Shown piece by piece: positions 54,311-63,173 of a DNA stretch of 64,000 bases. Source of the stretch: Leptospiraceae bacterium. Lineage in GTDB: Bacteria > Spirochaetota > Leptospiria > Leptospirales > Leptospiraceae. Position 1 is the stretch's first letter. Every line of letters begins with the position of its first letter. Under the pieces are notes generated by a model. That model was not told where the DNA came from, searched no databases, and worked only from the letters and a program-made list of their open reading frames with translations. The position numbers were made by a program, and so were the translations under genes. Where the stretch lies: assembly GCA_024233875.1 (NCBI GenBank), contig JACKPB010000001.1, positions 186,001-250,000 on the forward strand, in the 5' to 3' direction.

Positions 54311-56173
54311 ATGGAAGCCTCAATGGAAAAATCCACTTCTGAAACTCAAATTGCTACCTTTCAGGTAGACAAAGAGATGTTCGGAATCGGGATTCATCGA
54401 ATCAAAGAGATCGTCAGATATCCGGAGATCACCCATGTTCCTCGATCAGTTGGTTATTTGAAGGGTCTCACAAATCTCAGGGGAAATGTTCTTCCCGTGA
54501 TTGACGCACGTGTTCGACTCAATCTTCCTATTTCTGAAGTAAGTGATCGAACCAGAGTACTGGTCTTGGATGTGCATGACTCTCTGGTTGGGGTGATTGT
54601 GGACAATGTTCGCGGAGTTGCCAGTTTAGAGAATGTTCGGGTCGAACCTCCACCTCCTATTCTTTCTTCTGGCATAGACAGTCGATTCATTCGAAATGTG
54701 ATTCATTCCAATACAGATTCACAGATCACTATGGAGTTGAATGTCGAAACCCTATGTGACATTGAAAACACTCGATCTTCAGAAGAGGGCAGTAGTGTCA
54801 AATTTCAAAATGTTTCTACTGAATCGAATGCCTCAAAAGCTCTGGTGAATGAAAGACAGTTGGTGACTTTCCTCATTGGAATGGAAGAATACGGATTCTC
54901 CATCCAAACTGTGGAAGAGATCCTCCGTGTGAGCAAGATCACAGAAGTCCCGGATGCTCCTTCTTATGTTCTCGGACTTCTTTCACTTAGAAACAATTTA
55001 TTACCCATCATAGATCTGAGAAAACTTTTCAAAATGTCTTCACTCGTGGACAATAAGATTCAGGAAATCGAAAAGCATATCAATTCCTATCGAACCTGGT
55101 TGTCCAATTTTGAATTCTCACTGAAAAATGATACAAATCAATTCAAACCCATAGATTCCTTAAAGGCCATGAAATGGATAGAGTCTTTTCGGACTTCCAG
55201 TGAAAACATAGGTAAGATTCTCCAGACTGTGAAGTTTACACATCAGGAGTTATCTTATCAGTCCGGTACTATCTTCGGTCTGAAGAATGAACAATCCGCA
55301 GAGTCCATCCAAGAATTGTTTGATACGAGAATTACTATCTCCTTCAATCGTTTGATCACAAAATTAGAAGAATGCAAAGAAGCCTTGCTTGTTGAATTGA
55401 AAGAAGATCAACGAATTTTGGTAATCGATCTGAACAATCAGTCTATTGGAATTATGGTAGACCGGATGCAGCAGGTGATACGGGTTCCTGAAAATCTCAT
55501 CGATCCTCCTCCGGGTATCATACATGGAGATAAGAAGGACAATCTTCAGGGAATAGTGAAATTGGATTCCGGCAATCGTTTGATTTTACTCATCGATGAA
55601 CTGAGACTCTTCAGTGAAGATATTATGAATTCATTGAAAAAAATGGATTCGGTAAATACCACTAACGAAGAGGAAAAGGTTGTGGGAGAAGAAAATTTGG
55701 ATAGAGATGAAGGACAGCTTGTTACCTTTCGATTGGGAAAGGAAGAGTTTGGAATTTTTATCGAAGATGTACGTGAGATCAATAGGCTCTCAGGAATCAC
55801 AGCAGTTCCCAATGCTCCATCATTTGTTGAGGGGATCATGAATTTGAGAGGCAATGTGATACCTGCAGTGGATCTTCGTAAAAGATTTGGTTTGGAATCC
55901 ATTCAGCATGGTGAATCTACCCGGGTTATCATTGTCGATATCGAAGAGAAAACTACAGGTCTGATTGTAGATTCGGTATCTGACGTGATACGTATTTCCA
56001 GAAGTCTAATTGAATCTCCTCCGGAAGTGATTAGCTCTAAGGTGGAAACTGAATTCATTCAGGGTATAGGAAATTTGGTAAAACAAAATAGATTCATTAT
56101 CATTTTGAATGTGAATAAGATTTTGAGTGGTTCAGAAAAGGAACAGCTTAGTTCTGTCTCATCTGAAATGTAA
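54311..56173 (+). CDS. Triple-domain CheW protein
   Basis: 620 residues with three CheW-like units (about 10-165, 185-440, 465-610). Each repeats a pattern such as QIATFQVDKEMFGIGIHRIK, then the central NLRGNVLPVIDAR (or SLRNNLLPIIDLR, NLRGNVIPAVDLR). The second unit is split by an insertion of about 110 helical residues (about 248-360) that resembles a CZB zinc-binding domain. It has two His (256 and 311) but no Cys, so zinc binding is doubtful. CheW links receptors to CheA; a multi-CheW protein may lock an array. ATG at 54311, eleven bases after the receptor stop, with AGGATAA ahead. A terminator follows. Confidence 0.9.
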   Translation: MEASMEKSTSETQIATFQVDKEMFGIGIHRIKEIVRYPEITHVPRSVGYLKGLTNLRGNVLPVIDARVRLNLPISEVSDRTRVLVLDVHDSLVGVIVDNVRGVASLENVRVEPPPPILSSGIDSRFIRNVIHSNTDSQITMELNVETLCDIENTRSSEEGSSVKFQNVSTESNASKALVNERQLVTFLIGMEEYGFSIQTVEEILRVSKITEVPDAPSYVLGLLSLRNNLLPIIDLRKLFKMSSLVDNKIQEIEKHINSYRTWLSNFEFSLKNDTNQFKPIDSLKAMKWIESFRTSSENIGKILQTVKFTHQELSYQSGTIFGLKNEQSAESIQELFDTRITISFNRLITKLEECKEALLVELKEDQRILVIDLNNQSIGIMVDRMQQVIRVPENLIDPPPGIIHGDKKDNLQGIVKLDSGNRLILLIDELRLFSEDIMNSLKKMDSVNTTNEEEKVVGEENLDRDEGQLVTFRLGKEEFGIFIEDVREINRLSGITAVPNAPSFVEGIMNLRGNVIPAVDLRKRFGLESIQHGESTRVIIVDIEEKTTGLIVDSVSDVIRISRSLIESPPEVISSKVETEFIQGIGNLVKQNRFIIILNVNKILSGSEKEQLSSVSSEM

Positions 56174-56179
56174 TGCCTT

Positions 56180-56210
56180 ATCCGGAGTAGCTAAATCGCT
56201 CCGGATTTTT
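56180..56210 (+). terminator. Rho-independent terminator after the triple-CheW gene
   Basis: Perfect stem ATCCGGAG / CTCCGGAT with an 11-base loop and a T run. It divides the chemosensory region into a stressosome-receptor-CheW operon (48962-56173) and a cheB-to-cheA operon (56343-63172). Confidence 0.88.
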
Positions 56211-56342
56211 ATTCGTTTTTTCAAAAAGTTTTGATTAGGAATGCAGTGGAATTTTTTGAAGAGATGGATTTCTGAGTTAAGGTGTAAAAAGTAGATACCA
56301 TTCTACAAAAAAATAAAATAGAAATATATCCGGATTGATTGA

Positions 56343-57419
56343 ATGAATAAAATCAAAGTGTTGGTTGTGGAAGATTCCGCTTTTATGAGGAAGGAACTCA
56401 AAAAAATATTGGAATCAGACCCATCTATCGAAGTCTTTCTAGCTAGAGACGGTGAAGATGGTGTTCAGAAAGCTAGGGAATTGAACCCCGATGTTGTAAC
56501 AATGGATATCAACCTTCCGGGCATTGATGGTATCACAGCGTTGCAATACATAATCAATGAAAACATTTGTCCTGTAGTTATGGTGAGTTCATTAACACAG
56601 GAAGGTGCTATGATTACCTTTGAAGCTCTGGAATTAGGGGCTTTTGATTATGTGCCCAAGCCTGGAGGAACTGTATCTCTCAATATAAAAAAAGTTTCTG
56701 AAGAGATAGTTACCAAAGTAAAACAGGCGGCGAAAACAGGCAAGATGAGCCGGGTTCAAAAGCGTATCTCTAAAGTAAGAGAGACTTATGCCAAGCGTTC
56801 CACACCGAAATCATTTTCAAAATCGACTTCCAATCGAAAAGTCTCTAAGGCGGTTGCTCTGGGAATCTCAACAGGTGGACCCAAGGCACTGTCAGAGATC
56901 ATACCCGAATTTCCTGAAGACTTAGGTGCCGCTTTGTTTATAGTTCAACATATGCCACCTAATTTTACTAAGTCTTTCGCTACAAGATTGAATGAGCATT
57001 CAAAAATCTCTATAAAAGAAGCTGATGCAGGAGAAATCATTCAGGAGAACATGGGTTATGTGGGGAAAGGTGGCTATCATCTTCAATTGAGGAAGCGTCC
57101 GAATGGAGAGATCATGACCAGACTGACTGATGACATTGAGCATTTTTTTATGCCCTCAGTTGGTGTTATGATGGAATCAGTTCTCAGTGTTTTCGGTAGA
57201 AATACTGTAGGAGTTCTGATGACGGGGATGGGAGATGATGGAGCCGATGCAATGGTTAAAATCAAACAGGCTGGAGGGATTACAATTGCGGAAAGTGAAG
57301 AAACAGCAGTTGTATTCGGAATGCCTAAAGAAGCGATAGAACGGGGTGGAGCTGATATTATTGTTCCCTCTTATAAAATTGTAGACGAAGTGCTAAAAGC
57401 ATTAAAAAGGTTGGGGTAA
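56343..57419 (+). CDS. cheB: Chemotaxis methylesterase CheB
   Basis: 358 residues. Receiver domain (about 1-125): VLVVEDSAFMRKEL, TMDINLPGIDG (phospho-Asp) and VPKPGG. A basic linker (about 130-165) follows, then the esterase domain (about 168-358): GISTGGPKAL (catalytic Ser), FIVQHMPPNFTKSFA (His) and MTGMGDDGADAM (Asp). It removes methyl groups from glutamates on chemoreceptors. First gene of the second operon. A short hairpin (GTAGA / TCTAC) lies about 40 bases upstream. ATG at 56343. Confidence 0.95.
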   Translation: MNKIKVLVVEDSAFMRKELKKILESDPSIEVFLARDGEDGVQKARELNPDVVTMDINLPGIDGITALQYIINENICPVVMVSSLTQEGAMITFEALELGAFDYVPKPGGTVSLNIKKVSEEIVTKVKQAAKTGKMSRVQKRISKVRETYAKRSTPKSFSKSTSNRKVSKAVALGISTGGPKALSEIIPEFPEDLGAALFIVQHMPPNFTKSFATRLNEHSKISIKEADAGEIIQENMGYVGKGGYHLQLRKRPNGEIMTRLTDDIEHFFMPSVGVMMESVLSVFGRNTVGVLMTGMGDDGADAMVKIKQAGGITIAESEETAVVFGMPKEAIERGGADIIVPSYKIVDEVLKALKRLG

Positions 57420-57426
57420 AACAGTT

Positions 57427-58410
57427 TTGGAAAAAACAAAAGAAGATCTGATTGCTGAATTGAATCATGATGATGAAAGTCAGCGATTGTACGCAGTGGA
57501 AGATATATATGATAGCAAACAAAATGAATTAGCGGTTGATTTAGTTAAGCGCTTAAAGATAGAAAGTTCCAAAGCTGTTAAAAATAGTATAGTTCAGGTT
57601 TTACAAAAAATGGAGTACGAAAAAGTTTATGGTGAGATATTTGAATTGTTTCCCGACGAAGACCCTTTTTTAAGAAATTCCGCTGTAACTATATTTGCTT
57701 CCTATGGTGAGGATGCCGTTGTATTTCTGAGTTCTTATATCGATCATTCAAATAAAGAAGTTCGAAAATTGATTTTGGATTCCCTGGTAGAAATGGCAAA
57801 TGGATCCAATCATACCAGATCGTCTTCTCTGGAAATTTTGAGGGCATGTCTTCATGATCCCGAAATCAATGTTGTGATCACAGCAGTTGAATACCTCGGA
57901 AAGCTGAATGATCAAAATTCTGTTCACGACATTGTTGAGCTCTTTTTGAAAAAAGACGAACCCATGCTCCGATCCTCTATTTTGGATTCCCTTCAAAAGA
58001 TTGGGGATAAAGAAGAGATTGGAAAAGTCATTGGTTCTTTGATGAATGATGAGATTCTATCCAATTCTCTCTACACACCTCAGATCATTCGACTATTGGC
58101 AATCAGTGGGAAAACGGATGAACTTCTGAAAGTTATTGAGGAAATGCCGGACATAGCTCAGTATACATCTGATATTATATTTTCTCTGGATCATTTGGTA
58201 CGCAATGACAGTCTGGCACCTGAAATTGTAGTCTCAACAATTGAAAAATTTTCAAACCTCAATCTGTCTGAAGAAACCAAATTTATTTCAGTAAAACTCC
58301 TTCATATGGCAGGTACATCAAATTCTCTCGGAATAATAAAAGAATGGGCAAATACAGGAAGCGAAGAATTCAAACAGTTTTGTAATGAAGTATTAGCAGA
58401 GTCTAAATAA
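57427..58410 (+). CDS. HEAT-repeat-like protein in the che operon
   Basis: 327 residues, wholly helical. Repeated paired helices (for example EDPFLRNSAVTIFASYGEDAV, IDHSNKEVRKLILDSLVEM) run from end to end, as in HEAT/PBS-lyase-type scaffolds. No catalytic motif. TTG start at 57427, seven bases after cheB, with GGGG about nine bases upstream. It lies between cheB and cheR, so it may scaffold the methylation enzymes; this is inference. Confidence 0.82.
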   Translation: MEKTKEDLIAELNHDDESQRLYAVEDIYDSKQNELAVDLVKRLKIESSKAVKNSIVQVLQKMEYEKVYGEIFELFPDEDPFLRNSAVTIFASYGEDAVVFLSSYIDHSNKEVRKLILDSLVEMANGSNHTRSSSLEILRACLHDPEINVVITAVEYLGKLNDQNSVHDIVELFLKKDEPMLRSSILDSLQKIGDKEEIGKVIGSLMNDEILSNSLYTPQIIRLLAISGKTDELLKVIEEMPDIAQYTSDIIFSLDHLVRNDSLAPEIVVSTIEKFSNLNLSEETKFISVKLLHMAGTSNSLGIIKEWANTGSEEFKQFCNEVLAESK

Positions 58411-58421
58411 GAGAGATTGAT

Positions 58422-59285
58422 ATGAAAACTTTTAAAGAAGAAGAATACTTATCTCCGGAAGAATTCGAGATTCTTTCTAATTTTATCTACCACAAAAGTG
58501 GTATAAAGATGGAATCCAATAAGACATACATTATGAACAATCGGGTTCAAAAGCGAATTCGAGAATTGAATATGTCCAAACCTTCGGAGTACATTCGATA
58601 CCTTCGTTTTTCTGACAAAACCGGAAAGGAACTCCAGGAACTTCTCAATCTGGTCACAGTAAATGAAACATTTTTCTTCAGAGATTTTCAACAATTGGAA
58701 GCTTTTGTTGAATGTCTTCGGGATGTAGTTGAACGTAAGATGAAAAATGATGACTATTCTATTCGCATCTGGAGCGCCGGATGTTCTACAGGAGAAGAAC
58801 CATACACTCTCGGAATCATCCTGAATGAAATTCTGGATGATATAAAAAAATGGAATGTAGTTCTCACCGCAAGTGATATAGATCAGGTAATACTTTCACG
58901 TGCAGAAAAAGGTGTATATGACCCGCGTAGTGTAAAAGAGACTCCTGAAGAATACGTTAAGAACTACTTTCATTACGACCCTGATTCAAATACATACCAT
59001 ATCAATAATGAAATCAAAAATCTTGTTCGCTTTGAACATCTAAATCTAAACGACAAAGAAAAGATGAGGATGAAAAGAAATTATGATTTCATTTTTTGTA
59101 GAAATGTATTGATTTATTTTGATGACGACTCAAGAAGAAGAGCAGTGGAGCATTTTTACTCTGCATTGAACTATAATGGATTTATTTTTCTGGGTTCCAG
59201 TGAGTCGATGGGACGTATCACCTCAGCATTTCGATTGATACGATTGAACAAATACCTTGTGTACAACAAGGAGCAGGATGTATGA
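58422..59285 (+). CDS. cheR: Chemotaxis methyltransferase CheR
   Basis: 287 residues. The N-terminal helical domain contains VQKRIRELNMSKPSEYIRYL. The SAM-binding core has WSAGCSTGEEPYTL (about 117-130) and ASDIDQVILSRAEKGVY, then FIFCRNVLIYFD. It uses SAM to methylate receptor glutamates. No pentapeptide-binding tail motif was identified. The stop overlaps the cheY start (ATGA). Confidence 0.96.
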   Translation: MKTFKEEEYLSPEEFEILSNFIYHKSGIKMESNKTYIMNNRVQKRIRELNMSKPSEYIRYLRFSDKTGKELQELLNLVTVNETFFFRDFQQLEAFVECLRDVVERKMKNDDYSIRIWSAGCSTGEEPYTLGIILNEILDDIKKWNVVLTASDIDQVILSRAEKGVYDPRSVKETPEEYVKNYFHYDPDSNTYHINNEIKNLVRFEHLNLNDKEKMRMKRNYDFIFCRNVLIYFDDDSRRRAVEHFYSALNYNGFIFLGSSESMGRITSAFRLIRLNKYLVYNKEQDV

Positions 59286-59638
59286 AAAAAATTTTAATAG
59301 TAGATGACTCCCCGGTTGTTAGGAATTTTCACATGAATATCTTAAGGAAAGAAGGATATGCAGTAGAAGATGCTGAGGATGGTGTAATTGCACTTGAAAA
59401 GTCTCTGGTGAATGAATATGATTTGATTCTCTGTGATATCAATATGCCAAACATGGATGGACTTACCTATGTGAAGAAATTTCGTGAACTGGAAAAGGAA
59501 ACTCCCGTGATTATCATCTCAACTCAGGAAGAACAACACCAAAAGATCAAGGGTTTCAATTCCGGAGCCAATCTCTACATCGTAAAGCCGGTCAGTCCTC
59601 AAAAATTGATCAACCACATCCGGTTGCTATTGGAATAA
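59282..59638 (+). CDS. cheY: CheY-like response regulator
   Basis: 118 residues, a single receiver. KILIVDDSPVVRN (acidic pair), LILCDINMPNMDGL (phospho-Asp), IIISTQEEQ and YIVKPVSPQK (Lys). It overlaps cheR by four bases. It probably takes phosphate from the CheA encoded downstream. One of two single-receiver genes in this operon. Confidence 0.94.
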   Translation: MKKILIVDDSPVVRNFHMNILRKEGYAVEDAEDGVIALEKSLVNEYDLILCDINMPNMDGLTYVKKFRELEKETPVIIISTQEEQHQKIKGFNSGANLYIVKPVSPQKLINHIRLLLE

Positions 59639-59642
59639 GATT

Positions 59643-59897
59643 ATGAAGATTATTCTAGGAAAAGATTGTACAATTCGACAATTGGAATCCAAAAAAGATC
59701 GTTTGGGGAAAGCACTCACAGGACCCAAAGGAAAGATTTCAATTGAAATCAGCAAGCTGGAAAAAATAGATACAGCTTTTCTTCAAGCACTACTTGCCGT
59801 GATTAAGACCTGTGAAAAAAATGGAAAAAAATGGGAGATCAAGGGCAGATCAGCAGCCTTCGAATCTATTCTGGCTTGCTATGGAATCACCCTGTAA
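59643..59897 (+). CDS. Stand-alone STAS domain protein
   Basis: 84 residues, a single STAS fold. GKISIEISKLEKIDTAFLQA has Thr where RsbS-type proteins have the phospho-Ser/Thr, and GKKWEIKGRSAAF is the later conserved strand/helix. It lies between two cheY genes. It may be a partner of the stressosome or of a PP2C phosphatase. ATG at 59643, four bases after cheY. Confidence 0.8.
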   Translation: MKIILGKDCTIRQLESKKDRLGKALTGPKGKISIEISKLEKIDTAFLQALLAVIKTCEKNGKKWEIKGRSAAFESILACYGITL

Positions 59898-59906
59898 GGA
59901 AAAGAG

Positions 59907-60272
59907 ATGAGAAAAATATTAATTTTAGATGATGCCCAATCTATGAGATCTTTATTGGCAGTTACACTGAAGTCACTGGGATTTACCGTGGTAGAAGCTG
60001 AGGATGGAATAGATGGACTTGCCAAACTCAAACAAAATCCGGATGTAGTAATGATCATTACGGATTTGAATATGCCGAAGAAGAATGGAGTGGAGTTTAT
60101 TCGTGATGTGAAAGCAGATCCATCCTTCAAAACCATACCAATTGTTATGCTCACTACAGAAAGTGAAGAGGCAAAAAAGAATGAGGGTAAGGCGGCAGGT
60201 GCTATGGCTTGGATCGTTAAGCCTTTCAAAGTAGACAATATCCAAACTGTAATTAAGAAAATTATTGGCTGA
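59907..60272 (+). CDS. CheY-like response regulator
   Basis: 121 residues, a single receiver. RKILILDDAQSMRSLL, ITDLNMPKKNGVEFI (phospho-Asp), VMLTTESEE and WIVKPFKVDN. It is closer to classic CheY than is the gene at 59282. AAGGAAAAG lies just ahead of the ATG at 59907. Directly upstream of cheA. Confidence 0.94.
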   Translation: MRKILILDDAQSMRSLLAVTLKSLGFTVVEAEDGIDGLAKLKQNPDVVMIITDLNMPKKNGVEFIRDVKADPSFKTIPIVMLTTESEEAKKNEGKAAGAMAWIVKPFKVDNIQTVIKKIIG

Positions 60273-60274
60273 CG

Positions 60275-63172
60275 ATGGAAATCGATTTAGAAGAATATAG
60301 AAGACAATTCTATCGGGAGTCACGTGACCTCATAGAGAGGGCTAATTCCGGTATCCTAAAGGCAGAGACGGATCCCGAAAACGATGAATTACTCAATTCT
60401 ATTTTCAGAGATGTCCATACGATAAAGGGAAGTGCAGGGAGTTTCGAACTTTGGAAGGTGTCCGAATTTACCCATCACCTGGAAGGTGTCCTTGCACTCC
60501 TTAGGGACAAAAAAATCAATATCAGTCCTGACTTAGTAGACGTTTTATTAGAGTCCCTGGACTATATTGAAATTCTCATAGGAGATTGTGAAAACGGGGT
60601 AGAATCCGAAATCGATTCAACAAAAGTCGATAAGATTAAGAAATTTTTACTTTCCGATACACCTCCTCCAACATCCAAACCTCAGCCTGTTTCAGAGGAG
60701 CCTTCTAAATCTACGGGTAAGGAGAATTTAGAATTTCCTGTTCCGGATAGTGTCAAGAATTTACTTTTGGAAAATTACAAAGAAGGTCAGAAAGCATTTT
60801 ATGTTGATATTCTGTATTCTGATTTTCAATTTCAAAATGGTTACGACCCACTCGTACTTCTTCGAAATATTAGAGAGAGCGCAGTCTTTTATCATTGTAT
60901 TACGAATAAGGATGATGTTCCTTCATTTGATCAATACGATAGTTCTAAACTTTACTTAAAACCACATGTTTATATTCTAACTAATCAAACTGAAGAAGAA
61001 GTCATTGACCTGGCATTTGATCCGGACCTCCTGAAACTTTATGATATTACATCTGATTTGATAGAGAACAATGGAATTGTAGAGTATGACAATCTGGACA
61101 ATATTGACAAGGATACTCTCCGCGAATTTTTAATAAGCATTGATGATCTATATCAATCAATCAATACAGCCTTTCTTGAATATGAAAAGAATTATAATAA
61201 AGATTCCTTAAATAAGTTATTTCGCTACATTCATACAATCAAGGGGGATGCTGATTACATCGGTCTGAGCAGCACTGTCAAGCTAGTTCATGAATTGGAA
61301 ACACTCCTCGAGCAGTTGAGAAATGGAAGTTTGCAACCCAATGATACCCTAACTGATAAAATTTTAAGTATGATAGATGAGACTTACGATCATATTATCA
61401 GTCTCAATCAAAAATTAAACCGTAATACTACAATAGAAAGAACTAAAAAGTCTTTCAGTTCTCATGAGGAACAATTTGAAGAGTTTTATGAACAATCTGA
61501 GACTACCAGGGATGCATTTATTGAACAATTGAAGCAGATCAATGACATGCTTCCTCATCTTGTTGAATCAATTTCTGAAAATCCTAATTCCTTTAAGAAT
61601 ATAAAAAGGATGATCAATACCCTGAGAGTCATTTCAGAAAATAGTGGACTGAAGACACTCTCTGACCTCTGTATCTCGACTCTCGGTCAAATAGATAGCG
61701 ATTCTAGTCCTAAAGAAATAGAGTCATCTTTGGATGATGTCCTTTCTTTCATCGATGGATTTTTGAACCACAAATCCAAAAAGGTTGGAGAGATACTTGT
61801 CGCAGAAAAAAAGATAACCGATGCAGATCTGAAAGAAGCTCTGGGAAGGCAGAAACAACTCGGTTCAATTTTAATGGAGTCCGGAAAAGTTTCTCAGGCT
61901 GATCTTGAGAAAGCTCTCAGAAAACAGGAAGTATCCTCTCTGGGTAAACAGTTAAATACTAATCATTCAGACAAATCTTCAGAAACGCATATTATGAAGA
62001 TTGAAGAGAGTAAAATTGATGTTTTTTACAATCTAATTGGAGAATTGATAGTAGCTAGAAATACTTATGATTTTTGTTTGAATCGTATTCAGAATCAGGG
62101 AGTAGAAGATTCTCTGAAATCTCTGAAAGAAAACCTCCATGTGATATCCCGTATTACAAATGAAATGCAGCGCGGGGTCATGTCATTAAGAATGGTTCCG
62201 GTGAAAACTGTATTTCAAAAGTACTATCGGGTAGTTAGGGATGTTTCCAGAAAACAAAAGAAAGAGATCGAGTTGATCATTTCCGGTGAAAATGTTGAAA
62301 TTGATAAACGGGTTGCCGATACGCTTTCAGATCCAATGGTTCATCTGATTCGAAATGCCTGTGATCATGGAATTGAAAGTGCCGAAGAGAGAGATGCATC
62401 CGGAAAAGATCCTATCGGAAAGATTACTCTGAGAGCCTCTTATGAAGGAAATCATGCTGTAATACGGATTTCGGATGATGGAAGGGGTTTGAATAAAGAT
62501 AAGATCATTGAGAAAGCCAATAAAATGAACATACCTACCGAGTTGTTATCCGATGATGATATTTACAACTTGATCTTTCTCCCGGGTCTCTCTACTGCGG
62601 ATAAGGTTACTGATGTATCCGGTAGAGGTGTGGGAATGGATGTAGTACAATCCACTGCGAGATCTTTAGGTGGATTTGTGAAAATAGTTTCGGAAAAGGG
62701 AAAAGGAAGTGAAACTATCATCAGTATTCCAATCTCAATGGGGGTAAGTAAAGCCCTGATCATCGAGTCAGATGGAAATACATTTGCTCTTCCACTGGAG
62801 AATGTCATCGAGACTATCAAAATCAAAGGGGAAGAAATACATTGTCTTCAGGATAAGATGATTTTCTATTTCAGAGGAGATGTAGTACATCTGGAGGAAT
62901 TGACCCTCCTGCTGGATCGTGAAAGAAAAGATGCAATTGATTTGCATGATTATTTTACGGATGAAATTGAACCGAGAGAAGAAGTTCCCATTGTAGTCCT
63001 AAAAACATCTTTTGGTAGATTTGCGATCATAGTGGATAGACTTCTTAAAAATATGGAGATAGCTATCAAACCAATTCCAAGGCAACTGGGTAATATCAAA
63101 GTGATAAGTGGTGTGACAATTATGGGTGACGGTGGAATTGTTCAGGTATTGAATGTAGAGGGGCTTTTCTGA
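60275..63172 (+). CDS. cheA: Large chemotaxis histidine kinase CheA
   Basis: 965 residues, long for a CheA. Order: HPt 1 (about 1-110; His48 in FRDVHTIKGSAGSF), a P2-like region (about 165-265), HPt 2 (about 280-375; His320 in FRYIHTIKGDADYI), and a degenerate HPt-like bundle (about 400-500; FKNIKRMINTLRVI, no His). Then comes a small segment with the repeat KVGEILVAEKKITDADLKEA and LGSILMESGKVSQADLEKAL (about 503-553), and P3 dimerisation (about 570-640). P4 ATPase follows: MVHLIRNACDHGIESAEERD, ISDDGRGLN, GRGVGMDVV. P5 CheW-like (about 825-965) ends it. ATG at 60275 just after the second cheY. Confidence 0.96.
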   Translation: MEIDLEEYRRQFYRESRDLIERANSGILKAETDPENDELLNSIFRDVHTIKGSAGSFELWKVSEFTHHLEGVLALLRDKKINISPDLVDVLLESLDYIEILIGDCENGVESEIDSTKVDKIKKFLLSDTPPPTSKPQPVSEEPSKSTGKENLEFPVPDSVKNLLLENYKEGQKAFYVDILYSDFQFQNGYDPLVLLRNIRESAVFYHCITNKDDVPSFDQYDSSKLYLKPHVYILTNQTEEEVIDLAFDPDLLKLYDITSDLIENNGIVEYDNLDNIDKDTLREFLISIDDLYQSINTAFLEYEKNYNKDSLNKLFRYIHTIKGDADYIGLSSTVKLVHELETLLEQLRNGSLQPNDTLTDKILSMIDETYDHIISLNQKLNRNTTIERTKKSFSSHEEQFEEFYEQSETTRDAFIEQLKQINDMLPHLVESISENPNSFKNIKRMINTLRVISENSGLKTLSDLCISTLGQIDSDSSPKEIESSLDDVLSFIDGFLNHKSKKVGEILVAEKKITDADLKEALGRQKQLGSILMESGKVSQADLEKALRKQEVSSLGKQLNTNHSDKSSETHIMKIEESKIDVFYNLIGELIVARNTYDFCLNRIQNQGVEDSLKSLKENLHVISRITNEMQRGVMSLRMVPVKTVFQKYYRVVRDVSRKQKKEIELIISGENVEIDKRVADTLSDPMVHLIRNACDHGIESAEERDASGKDPIGKITLRASYEGNHAVIRISDDGRGLNKDKIIEKANKMNIPTELLSDDDIYNLIFLPGLSTADKVTDVSGRGVGMDVVQSTARSLGGFVKIVSEKGKGSETIISIPISMGVSKALIIESDGNTFALPLENVIETIKIKGEEIHCLQDKMIFYFRGDVVHLEELTLLLDRERKDAIDLHDYFTDEIEPREEVPIVVLKTSFGRFAIIVDRLLKNMEIAIKPIPRQLGNIKVISGVTIMGDGGIVQVLNVEGLF

Positions 63173-63173
63173 A

